Shown in pieces: positions 6,377-13,636 of a stretch of 14,461 nt of DNA (the stretch's first letter is position 1; every line of letters begins with the position of its first letter). The stretch covers positions 1-14,461 of the forward strand of contig DAOUHB010000027.1 of the NCBI GenBank assembly GCA_034428935.1, read 5' to 3'. The notes beneath the pieces were generated by a model. It was not told where the DNA came from. It ran no database searches and worked only from the letters and a program-made list of their open reading frames with translations. Source of the stretch: JAAYZQ01 sp034428935 (GTDB taxonomy: Bacteria > Chloroflexota > Anaerolineae > JAAYZQ01). The translations under genes were made by a program, and so were the position numbers.

Positions 6377-6448
6377 TGGGAGCAACTGCCGCCACCCAAA
6401 CGACCCCGGCCTTCGAACGCTGCTTCTGGCTGCTCCCACCGGGGGAGC
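6377..6448 (+). promoter_or_regulatory. Leader with two mutually exclusive stems
   Basis: TGCTCCCA at 6431-6438 can pair with TGGGAGCA at 6377-6384 (8 bp), or its GCTCCC core (6432-6437) can pair with GGGAGC at 6443-6448 across a five-base loop. The pairings exclude each other and lie 23 bases or more ahead of the ribosome-binding site at 6471-6476. This could be a simple attenuator or a chance feature of GC-rich RNA. It does not match a riboswitch class that I recognise, and no run of Ts follows. Confidence 0.35.
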
Positions 6449-6484
6449 GCGCGGTGCCGGAATTACTCACAAGGAGAGACCACT

Positions 6485-9400
6485 TTGTGGTCCATTCGTT
6501 ATCGCCTGGCACAGATCTATCGTAGACAGCCTGCACGGCTGTGGCTGGTGGGCGGTGCCGCCCTCGCCACCGTGGCCCTCCTGGGCTGCGCGGTGCTCCT
6601 CGTGGTGGGCACGGCCCTGGGGGCCTTCCTGGTCACCCGGGACGGCCTCGACGAGCCCGTGGCCGCGGCTGCGGCCGAGACGGCCACGCCCGACCTCTTT
6701 GTCTCGCCATTGGAAACCACCACCGAGACGGCGACGCCGGAGGCCACGGAAACGCCCCTGCCCGAGCCTACCAGCCCCGGGGGCGCGGTGTTGCCCGCGG
6801 CCGACGTTCCCGCCCACGTCGTCAGCCCCGTGACCCCCGTGGCCACGCAGCCGCCGGTCACCATGCCGGCGCCCGAGAGCGCCCTGGAACTGACGCCGAC
6901 CTCGCAGTTGACCCTGGCCTCGGTGATCCTCGTCGAGAACGCCGGCCAGCTCCCGCCGAACGTCCGCTTCCAGGTGCGGGGCGCCGCCGGCGGCGGGCTC
7001 TTCCTGGCGCCCGATGCCCTGTGGATGACGCTGCTTCCCGCGGGCGATCTCGCCCCGGCCGCCGACCTGGACCCCAGCTCCGGCCCCGACGTCCAGGCCG
7101 ACGTCGTCGCCGGCCAGGGACTGAGCCTCAGGCTGAGCTTTGCCGGCGCCAATCCCAACCCCCAGATGCTGCCCCTCGATGCCCTGGACACCAGGGTATC
7201 CTATTTCACGGGGAGCGATCCCGCCGCGTGGCAGGTTGCCGTGCCCGTGTGGGGCGGGGTGCGCTACAAGGACCTCTATCCCGGCATCGACCTGGAGATT
7301 GGCAGCCAGGCGGGCCGCTATGCCCAGCGCCTGGTCGTGCGCGACGGCGGTAACCTGGGGGCCGTGCGCCTCCAAGTCGAGGGCGCCCAGGGGTTGAGCC
7401 TGGACGCCGGTTGCGCCGCGGCGCCGGGCGGCGGTTCCGGACAGGACGGTGGGACCGTCTGCATTTCCACGAGCCTGGGCCCTGTGGCCTGGCCGCTTTT
7501 CCAGGTGATGGACGAAAAGGGCGAGCCCCTGCCCGCCGAGGACCTGCCCACGCCCCGCATCGGCGAGGGGGGCACGCTGGTCGAGGCGCCATTTGCCTCC
7601 GGCGATGACGTGGAGGGCGCCGCCGTCCTGGAGTTCACCGGCGACGAGGAATCGGCCGGCATGCTCTATGCCAGCATCCTTGGCCAGGGCGGCAACGACG
7701 CGAGCAGCAGCGTGGCCGTGGACCACGAGCGCAACGCCTACGTCACCGGGCGCAGCTACCGGCCCACCTCCCTGGCCGCGCCGGGCCCCTTCCAGATCTC
7801 GAGCGGGGGCAGCTTTGAGGCCTTTGTGCTCAAGATGAGCGGCGACGGCAGCGAGATGGTCTATGCCAGCTTCCTGGGGGGCCGCGACCTGGACTCGGGG
7901 GTGGCCATCGCCGTGGACGGGCAGGGCAGCGCCACCATCGCCGGCACGACCCGCTCTCCGGACCTGCCGGGCACCGCCGGCCACTTTCGCCCCACCCACG
8001 CCGGCGGCGACGACGCCTTTGCCCTGAAGCTGGGGCCGGCGGGCACCGAGATCGTGTATGCGACCTACCTGGGTGGCGCCGCAGATGACCGGGCAGCGGA
8101 CCTGGCCCTCGACGGCGCCGGCAGCGGCTACGTGGCCGGCACCACGTCGTCGCCCGACTTTCCCCTGACCCAGGGCGCGTGGGACATCCACCTGGACGGC
8201 CCGGATGCCTTTGTCGTGAAGCTGGACCCCACGGGCAACGGCCTGGCCTACGCCACCCTGGTGGGCGGAGGGTCCTGGGAGCAAGGACAGGGCGTCGCCG
8301 TGGACGGGGCGGGCCAGGCGGTCCTGGTGGGCACCACGGCCTCGGCCGACCTGCCCACCACGCCGGGGGCCCTGCGCAGCTCGCTGGCCGGCGAGACCGA
8401 CGCCTTTGTCGCCCGGCTGAACGCGGCGGGCACGGCCCTGGCCTACGCCACCTACCTGGGCGGCAGCAGTGGCGAGTCGGCCCACTCGGTCGCCCTGGAC
8501 GCGGCGGGCAGCGCCTACGTCTCGGGCAACACCGGCTCGGCCGATTTCCCCGTGACCGACGGCGCCTTTGGCACGGCCCACGGCGGCGAGCAGGATGCCT
8601 TTCTGGCCAAGATCGACGCCGCCGGTGCCCTGTCCTACGCCGGATTGGTCGGCGGCAGCGGCGACGATTGGGGCCAGGCCATTTCCGTGGACGAGGGAGG
8701 CCACGCCACACTGGCCGGCTCCTCCGCGGCCTTTCCCCACGCGGTGGCCCCGGCGAGCGGAGACGGCGGGCAGAAGGGCTACGACGCCTTTGTGGTGCAG
8801 GTCGACGAGTTCGGCTCGGCGCTGATCCACGCTTCGTCCCTGGGCGGCGGCGAGGAAGACTATGCCGCTGCCGTGGCCGTGGACGGGTTGGGCAGCGTCT
8901 ACGTCGTCGGCAACTCGGCCCGCGGCGGCGAGGGCCGCGCCATGGCCGACGCCTTCATGTCCAAGCTGGTGGTCGGCACGCCCTTCCTCGACCTGCCCGT
9001 GGCCTACACCACCTTCGGCCAGGCGGCCCTGGGCAACGTGGGCGATCGGGGCGCGGGCCGGGTCAACTCCTGGTTCGACCACAGCTATCCGACCCACAAC
9101 AGCAACAAGAACCTGACGCGCTGGGACGGCGTGACCATCGCCATCGACGCCGCCTCGCCGGCACGCGTGGGAGAAAGCTGGTACGACGGCCATGGCGGCA
9201 TCGACTTTGGCTGGCACGTGCCCAACGAGCCCATCTATGCCGCCGCCCCGGGGCTGGTCATCGACACCGTCACGTCCTGCCGCGTGGGCAACCAGGCCTG
9301 CGGCGACTATTTCGGGAACCGCGTCTGGATCGACCACGGCAACGGCTATGCCACGGTCTATGCCCACATGAAGACCGTGACCGTGACGGTGGGCACCGCC

Positions 9401-10978
9401 ATCCACAGCCCGGCGGCCCAGCCCCTGGGCATCATGGGCAACACCGGCCGCAGCCTGGGCACCCACCTGCACTTCGGGCTCTACTTTGACGCCAACCACG
9501 ACGGGCGCTGGACCCGCGACGAGGTCGTGGATCCCTACGGCTGGATGCGGGCCGGCAGGGACCCCTGGCGGGGTGTGAGCCGCTACCTGTGGAAGTATCC
9601 CATCTGGACCCGCCAGTTGGTGGAGCCGGATGCGCCCGTCGCGGAGCGGACGTTGAGCAGTCCCTCGGGCCTGGTCACCGTCACCGTGCCCTCGACCGCC
9701 CTCTCGTCGGCTGCCGTGCTGGAGCTATGGGACGTCCCGCCGGGGGCCGACCCCGACGCCGAGTGGCGGTCCACGGGCTATTCCTTCCTGCTGACCGGCC
9801 AGCAGCGTGGCAGCACCCTGGCCCTGGCCGAACCGCTGACCCTGACCCTGGCCGGGAACCTGCGCAACATGCCCCACGTGAACATGAGCAAGCTGGCCCT
9901 GCGCCGCTGGGACGAGGGCGGAAAGACGTGGAGCGCCCTGCCGACGACGGTCAACGGGGCGCGGACCCAGGTCACGGCACTGTCAACCGAGGTGGGCCGC
10001 TTTGACCTCCACGCACCCCTCATCTGCCCGGCCGACATCCAGGAGCCGGACGACCACCACGGCGCGGCCCAGGCCATCCTGCCCGACGCCGGCCCCGTCG
10101 TGCGGCTGTTCGACATCCGCCAGGATCTGGACTGGTTCCTGTTCGAGGCCCGGGCGGGCAGCGTCTACCGCCTGCAGGTCCGCGGCCTGGCGTCCGGCGT
10201 CCAGCCGCTCCTGGGGCTGTACGATTCCGACACCGTGGCGCCCCTGGCGCCGGTCTTTGAGGCGCGGGGAACGGTGACCGCCACGGCCACGGCCACCTGG
10301 CGCGCGCCCCTGTCGGGCACCTACCTGCTGCGCGCCGCCCCGGCCGCCGGCAGCACCACCGGCTGCAGCGCGGCCTACGAGCTGCGGGTGGACGAGGCGC
10401 GCGCTCCCCAGGCCGTTGCCCTGTCGGGCCCGGCCACGGGCAAGATTGCAGAGCCGTACACCTTTACGGCCCGGGTAAGCCCCCTGACCGCCACCCTGCC
10501 CATCACCTATGCCTGGCACGTCCCCGGCCAGGTGCAGGGCGGCGTGGGCCAGGCCGTCACCGACACGGTCACCGTTGCCTGGACCGCGCCCGGCACCTAC
10601 CGCCTGGTCATCACCGCCACCAACGAGGCCGGCAGTGTCTCCGCCGCCCACTCGGTGGTCATCCAATCGCCCGTGAAGGCCGGCCTGTCGGCGTCGCCCG
10701 TCAGCGGCCCGGCGCCCCTCATCGTGACGTTCCAGAACACGTCCGTGGGCGACGTGACCGAGAGCCTGTGGGATTTCGGTGATGGCCAGACGAGCCGCGG
10801 CGCGAACCCGAGCCACACCTACGAGGCCGCCGGCGTTTATACCGTGACCCTGACGGTCAGCGGGCCGGGCGGTAAGGACACCGAGGTCAAGGCCGCGTAC
10901 GTGCACGTGGAGGCGGCGGCACCCGTGCCACCGAGCGGCGGTGCGTTCCGGATCTATCTGCCCGTCGTCCGTCACTAG
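6485..10978 (+). CDS. Membrane-anchored or secreted SBBP-propeller / M23 peptidase / PPC / PKD protein
   Basis: A 1497-residue surface protein, predicted to cleave peptidoglycan cross-links or other Gly-rich peptides outside the cell. Order: basic N-terminus, one membrane helix (19-46), Thr/Pro linker (47-146), a beta-rich region with VENAGQLPPNVRF and YPGIDLEI typical of proteins preceding SBBP repeats (147-330), seven SBBP repeats (393-831), and an M23 zinc peptidase (about 890-1010) with His903-x3-Asp907 and His994-Leu-His996, all expected ligands present. Two nearby cysteines (SCRVGNQAC) may form a disulfide. Then come a beta-sandwich (about 1047-1178), a PPC-like domain (about 1181-1303) and two PKD-like domains (about 1309-1396 and 1398-1480), the second with WDFGDG. 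The tail is FRIYLPVVRH. TTG at 6485 was chosen because AAGGAG at 6471-6476 lies eight bases ahead; the frame stays open to 6041 but overlaps msrP. Domain calls are strong; substrate is inferred. Confidence 0.9.
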   Translation: MWSIRYRLAQIYRRQPARLWLVGGAALATVALLGCAVLLVVGTALGAFLVTRDGLDEPVAAAAAETATPDLFVSPLETTTETATPEATETPLPEPTSPGGAVLPAADVPAHVVSPVTPVATQPPVTMPAPESALELTPTSQLTLASVILVENAGQLPPNVRFQVRGAAGGGLFLAPDALWMTLLPAGDLAPAADLDPSSGPDVQADVVAGQGLSLRLSFAGANPNPQMLPLDALDTRVSYFTGSDPAAWQVAVPVWGGVRYKDLYPGIDLEIGSQAGRYAQRLVVRDGGNLGAVRLQVEGAQGLSLDAGCAAAPGGGSGQDGGTVCISTSLGPVAWPLFQVMDEKGEPLPAEDLPTPRIGEGGTLVEAPFASGDDVEGAAVLEFTGDEESAGMLYASILGQGGNDASSSVAVDHERNAYVTGRSYRPTSLAAPGPFQISSGGSFEAFVLKMSGDGSEMVYASFLGGRDLDSGVAIAVDGQGSATIAGTTRSPDLPGTAGHFRPTHAGGDDAFALKLGPAGTEIVYATYLGGAADDRAADLALDGAGSGYVAGTTSSPDFPLTQGAWDIHLDGPDAFVVKLDPTGNGLAYATLVGGGSWEQGQGVAVDGAGQAVLVGTTASADLPTTPGALRSSLAGETDAFVARLNAAGTALAYATYLGGSSGESAHSVALDAAGSAYVSGNTGSADFPVTDGAFGTAHGGEQDAFLAKIDAAGALSYAGLVGGSGDDWGQAISVDEGGHATLAGSSAAFPHAVAPASGDGGQKGYDAFVVQVDEFGSALIHASSLGGGEEDYAAAVAVDGLGSVYVVGNSARGGEGRAMADAFMSKLVVGTPFLDLPVAYTTFGQAALGNVGDRGAGRVNSWFDHSYPTHNSNKNLTRWDGVTIAIDAASPARVGESWYDGHGGIDFGWHVPNEPIYAAAPGLVIDTVTSCRVGNQACGDYFGNRVWIDHGNGYATVYAHMKTVTVTVGTAIHSPAAQPLGIMGNTGRSLGTHLHFGLYFDANHDGRWTRDEVVDPYGWMRAGRDPWRGVSRYLWKYPIWTRQLVEPDAPVAERTLSSPSGLVTVTVPSTALSSAAVLELWDVPPGADPDAEWRSTGYSFLLTGQQRGSTLALAEPLTLTLAGNLRNMPHVNMSKLALRRWDEGGKTWSALPTTVNGARTQVTALSTEVGRFDLHAPLICPADIQEPDDHHGAAQAILPDAGPVVRLFDIRQDLDWFLFEARAGSVYRLQVRGLASGVQPLLGLYDSDTVAPLAPVFEARGTVTATATATWRAPLSGTYLLRAAPAAGSTTGCSAAYELRVDEARAPQAVALSGPATGKIAEPYTFTARVSPLTATLPITYAWHVPGQVQGGVGQAVTDTVTVAWTAPGTYRLVITATNEAGSVSAAHSVVIQSPVKAGLSASPVSGPAPLIVTFQNTSVGDVTESLWDFGDGQTSRGANPSHTYEAAGVYTVTLTVSGPGGKDTEVKAAYVHVEAAAPVPPSGGAFRIYLPVVRH
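7661..8977 (+). repeat. Seven SBBP beta-propeller repeats within the surface protein
   Basis: Seven units of about 63 codons follow the pattern YAxxLGG...AVDxxGxxYVxGxTxSxDFP...DAFVxKL. The starts read LYASILG, VYASFLG, VYATYLG, AYATLVG, AYATYLG, SYAGLVG and IHASSLG. Seven units would close one complete seven-bladed propeller. Units 6 and 7 are the most diverged; unit 7 lacks the SxDFP segment. This is protein-level repetition; the DNA copies have drifted apart. Confidence 0.9.
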
Positions 10979-11003
10979 ACAGCCTGCCGGAGAGCCCGTT
11001 CGC

Positions 11004-11054
11004 TGGTAGTGCGCGCTTCAGCGCGCTTCTTTGGCGATAAATCGCCCACTACCA
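11004..11054. repeat. 51-bp palindromic element with two internal hairpins
   Basis: The ends TGGTAGTG (11004-11011) and CACTACCA (11047-11054) are perfect complements. Inside are GCGCGCT/AGCGCGC (11011-11017 and 11020-11026, loop TC) and GGCGAT/ATCGCC (11033-11038 and 11041-11046, loop AA). The element lies 25 bases after the stop of the surface-protein gene and before the convergent kinase gene, where it could end transcription in both directions. There is no T-run. The rest of the gap (10979-11003 and 11055-11170) holds nothing I can name. Confidence 0.85.
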
Positions 11055-11170
11055 ACGTACAAGCGCCTCTCCAACAACCTCCTACATGACAGGTGCGGTT
11101 GTAGTACTAGGCAGCCCTGCCCTGCCGTTCTGCGGAATGCGTGCCGGCCTGACGGTACAGGACGGGCACC

Positions 11171-12421
11171 TCAGCCGGTGGGCAGGATAAAGTAGAAGCG
11201 AGTCCCCTCGCCGGGGGTGCTGTCGACGCCCACCGTGCCGCCGTGGGCCTCGACGATGCTCCGGGCGATGGCCAGGCCCAGGCCGGCGCCGCCGGTGGCC
11301 CGGCTGCGCGACTTTTCGCCGCGATAGAACCGCTCAAAGACGTGGGGCAGATCCTCGGCCCCGATCCCCTCGCCCGTGTCGCGCACCTCCACGCACACCC
11401 CCGCGTCGCTCTCCCGGGCCACGATCTCGACCCGGCCCCCGGGCGGGGTGTGGCGCAGGGCGTTGCCTACCAGGTTCGACAGGGCGCGCCCGATGAGCCG
11501 GGCATCGACGGTCACGGGGTCGACGCCGGGCCCGACGCTGCCCTCCAGGGTGATCCCATCCCGCGCCGCCAGTCCTGAAAAGCTCTCGATGGTATCCGAG
11601 ACGAGGTCCGAAAGGGCCATGGGGGCCAGGTCCAGGCGCAGGCCGCCGGCCTCCAGTTGGGCCAGCTCAAAGAGGTCGTCGATGAGGAGCGACAGGGACC
11701 GGATCTCGCGCTGGGCGGTGCGCAGGTAGCGCTCCTCGGTCTCGGGATCCTCCACCAGGCCGTCGGCCAGCGCCTCGACGATGGCCTGGATGGAGGCCAG
11801 GGGCGTGCGCAGGTCGTGCCCGGCCCAGGCGATGAGGTTGCGCCGGAGGGCCTCCAGCTCGCGCTGCTTGTCGGCCGCGGCCTGGAGCTGGCTGGCCATG
11901 TCGTTAAAGCTGCGGGCCAGGCTCGCCATCTCGTCGCTGCCCCTGACGGGCACGCGCACGCCGAGCTGCGAGCGGGCCAGGGCGCGGGCCGCCCGCTCCA
12001 GGGTGACGATGCGATCTGTGAGGGCCACCGACAGAAAATAGCCCACCGACACGGCTATGCCCCCCGCAAAGAGCAGCAGGACGGTGGCCAGGAGCAGGTC
12101 GTGCTGGCTGGCAAACATCAGGCGCGCCGTGACCCACACGTTCAGGAACGTCAGGAGGCTGGCCAGGACGTAGCCACCCAGTAGCACCCAGCTCAGGCGC
12201 GGCGAGCGGTAGAGCCAGCCGTAGCGGTAGGCGACGTACCCGGCAGCCACGGAAAGAAGGGCCGTCGCCGCCAGGAAGAGGGCCATGAGGCGCAGCTCGG
12301 CCATGGCCGGGCGCAAGAGCAGGAAAAAGAAGCCCAGGGCCACGGCCAGGGTGATGACCACCCCGCCCACGAATCGCAGGTGCGGCGCCGGCGAAGGCCG
12401 CTCCTCGACGGTCGATTCCAT
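11171..12421 (-). CDS. Sensor histidine kinase, four membrane helices plus HAMP
   Basis: A 416-residue membrane kinase that should autophosphorylate and pass phosphate to the response regulator encoded just upstream. The N-terminal part has four hydrophobic segments (about 17-37, 44-64, 76-98 and 107-133) with little extracytoplasmic sequence between them. It may therefore sense a membrane or intramembrane signal rather than a ligand in a large outer domain. A HAMP linker (about 134-187) leads to the HisKA domain with His202 in GHDLRTPL. The HATPase domain has N-box NLVGNALRH, G1 DTGEGIG, F-box FERFYRG and G2 GAGLGLAI. All catalytic motifs are intact. ATG at 12421 was chosen over a TTG at 12442 because GAGGA lies about seven bases ahead; that site overlaps the regulator's stop codon, so translation is probably coupled. 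Confidence 0.92.
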   Translation of the reverse strand: MESTVEERPSPAPHLRFVGGVVITLAVALGFFFLLLRPAMAELRLMALFLAATALLSVAAGYVAYRYGWLYRSPRLSWVLLGGYVLASLLTFLNVWVTARLMFASQHDLLLATVLLLFAGGIAVSVGYFLSVALTDRIVTLERAARALARSQLGVRVPVRGSDEMASLARSFNDMASQLQAAADKQRELEALRRNLIAWAGHDLRTPLASIQAIVEALADGLVEDPETEERYLRTAQREIRSLSLLIDDLFELAQLEAGGLRLDLAPMALSDLVSDTIESFSGLAARDGITLEGSVGPGVDPVTVDARLIGRALSNLVGNALRHTPPGGRVEIVARESDAGVCVEVRDTGEGIGAEDLPHVFERFYRGEKSRSRATGGAGLGLAIARSIVEAHGGTVGVDSTPGEGTRFYFILPTG

Positions 12422-12431
12422 GTTCCGATCC

Positions 12432-13124
12432 TCAGGGTTCAAAGCGATAGCCGACCCCCCAGACGGTGAGGATGTAGCGCGGGTTCGCCGGGTCCGCCTC
12501 GATCTTTTCCCGGAGGCGGCGGATGTGCACGGTGACGGTGCTGGGGTCTATGTATTCCGTCAGCCCCCAGACGTGGTCCAGGAGCTGATCGCGGCTGAAC
12601 ACCTGGCGGGGATGGCGGGCCATGGTCCACAGCAGGTCAAACTCGCGGGCCGTCAGCGCGCGCTCCTCGCCGCGCACCTCCACCAGGCGCGTGCGGGGAT
12701 CGATCTTGAGCTCGCCAAAGACCAGGGGACGCGCCCCGCCGCCCAGCTCGCCCGTGCCCCGGGTGCGCCGCAGCACGGCCCGCACGCGGCTGACCACCTC
12801 CTGGGGGCTGAAGGGCTTGACCACGTAATCGTCGGCGCCCATCTCCAGGCCGGCGATGCGCTCCGGCTCCTCGCGGCGGGCGGTGAGCATGATGATCGGC
12901 GTGTCGCCCCGCTCCCGCAGCCAGCGCGTGATCTCCAGGCCGTCGACGTGGGGCAACATCAGGTCCAGCACGACGAGGTCCGGCATCCGGTCTGCCAGGC
13001 TCTCCAGGGCAGCCCGGCCGTCGCCGGCGACCTCGACCTCGTAGCCGGCCCGCCGCAGGTAAAGGTTGAGCACCTCGCGGATGCTGGGCTCGTCTTCGAC
13101 GACGAGAATTCTCGCGTCTGCCAA
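12432..13124 (-). CDS. OmpR/PhoB-family response regulator
   Basis: A 230-residue transcription factor, partner of the kinase encoded ten bases downstream. The receiver domain (about 4-118) has the acidic pair Glu10-Asp11, phosphoacceptor Asp54 in VVLDLML, the switch threonine in MLTA, and Lys in VVKPFS. The DNA-binding domain (about 133-229) is a winged helix ending in VTVHIRRLREKIEADPANPRYILTV-type sequence and GVGYRFEP, as in PhoB. The start is a TTG at 13124, with GGGAG seven bases ahead and no good ATG nearby. It begins 30 bases after the DUF3795 gene and should be co-transcribed from the promoter at 13522-13550. Target genes cannot be read from the sequence; the flanking surface-protein genes are candidates. 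Confidence 0.93.
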   Translation of the reverse strand: MADARILVVEDEPSIREVLNLYLRRAGYEVEVAGDGRAALESLADRMPDLVVLDLMLPHVDGLEITRWLRERGDTPIIMLTARREEPERIAGLEMGADDYVVKPFSPQEVVSRVRAVLRRTRGTGELGGGARPLVFGELKIDPRTRLVEVRGEERALTAREFDLLWTMARHPRQVFSRDQLLDHVWGLTEYIDPSTVTVHIRRLREKIEADPANPRYILTVWGVGYRFEP

Positions 13125-13154
13125 CGGTCCGCTCCCACCGGCGCGGCGGCCGCG

Positions 13155-13487
13155 CTATGGTCGATGCGCCCTCTGGCGTTCCTGCTCGTCGAGCCAGGCG
13201 CTGGTGCCGATCTCGGTGCGGCGGCAGAGGGCACGGTAGTGGCGCGCCACCGTCACCGGATCGGCGTGGGCCAGGAACACCTGGCAGGCGAAATCGGGGC
13301 ACACGCCACAGTGCTCCAACCCCCGCTCGACGACGCAGCAGCAAAACACGGGGCAGGTTCCCTCGCACGTCTCGCCCAACTGGTAGGCACAGCCATCGCA
13401 GTGCTCTGCCAGGAGGGCGTCGCACGCGGCGCAATAACGACCACACGCGGCAGCCAGGCGCCGCCTGTGACAATCTTGATCGCTCAC
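13155..13487 (-). CDS. Cysteine-rich DUF3795-type protein
   Basis: This 110-residue protein has 15 cysteines, arranged as CGRYCAAC, CDGC, CEGTCPVFCCC and CGVCPDFAC. This matches the DUF3795 pattern (CGxYCxxC...CxGC...CxxC...CxxCxxFxC) and suggests metal (zinc or Fe-S) binding in the cytoplasm. No signal or membrane segment is seen. The biochemical role of the family is not known to me. It is the first gene of an operon with the response regulator and kinase. The start is uncertain. GTG at 13487 is adopted, but the GGGAGAGG site lies 14 bases away. An in-frame CTG at 13493 has the ideal eight-base spacing, and an ATG at 13501 directly after the site opens only a three-codon frame. The frame continues upstream to 13631, past the promoter, and is not likely coding there. 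Confidence 0.78.
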   Translation of the reverse strand: MSDQDCHRRRLAAACGRYCAACDALLAEHCDGCAYQLGETCEGTCPVFCCCVVERGLEHCGVCPDFACQVFLAHADPVTVARHYRALCRRTEIGTSAWLDEQERQRAHRP

Positions 13488-13521
13488 CTTCAGCGTGCCA
13501 TCCTCTCCCTCGATTGGCGTT

Positions 13522-13550
13522 ATTATAGCAGAGTTGGGCCGGTCCCACAA
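13522..13550 (-). promoter_or_regulatory. Promoter of the DUF3795/two-component operon
   Basis: On the minus strand TTGTGG (13550-13545) and a perfect TATAAT (13527-13522) are separated by 17 bases. The start point falls near 13515, about 28 bases before the GTG of the first gene. Confidence 0.82.
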
Positions 13551-13564
13551 GCCTGAACCGCAAC

Positions 13565-13593
13565 TTGAGCCCCAGGCAGGACGATGGTATAAT
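13565..13593 (+). promoter_or_regulatory. Promoter of the PD40 surface protein
   Basis: TTGAGC at 13565-13570 and a perfect TATAAT at 13588-13593 are 17 bases apart. Its -35 box is only 14 bases from the -35 box of the opposite promoter, so one regulator bound between them could affect both. The transcript would begin near 13600. Confidence 0.82.
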
Positions 13594-13636
13594 GGCCGCT
13601 CGACCTGCCGCCCGGGAAGGAGAGGAATCAAAGAGG

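Larger units (their letters stand above)
6089..6484. other. Divergent intergenic region, 396 bases
   Basis: No gene is supported here. The part next to msrP holds a 7-bp inverted repeat and weak minus-strand promoter-like sequences (for example CTGACA with a 17-base spacer to TAACCT). The right part holds the promoter and leader of the large surface-protein gene. The open frame that continues leftward from the large gene to 6041 lacks a ribosome-binding site and overlaps msrP, so it is not counted as coding. Confidence 0.7.

Noticed and set aside
6041..6484. Upstream extension of the SBBP-M23 gene
   Set aside because: It overlaps msrP, spans the promoter and leader, has no ribosome-binding site, and would place 148 non-conserved residues before the membrane helix.
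6467..9499. 1010-codon open frame on the minus strand opposite the SBBP gene
   Set aside because: It is antisense to a gene with clear domains; composition is Gly/Ala/His/Arg-rich with no motif. It is a codon-bias artefact.
11055..11170. Small gene or RNA between the palindrome and the kinase gene
   Set aside because: Only short imperfect complementary stretches such as CTACA/TGTAG are visible; there is no start with a ribosome-binding site, no RNA signature and no clear terminator.
12285..13556. 423-codon plus-strand frame across the two-component genes
   Set aside because: It is antisense to three genes with recognisable domains and has no ribosome-binding site or motif.
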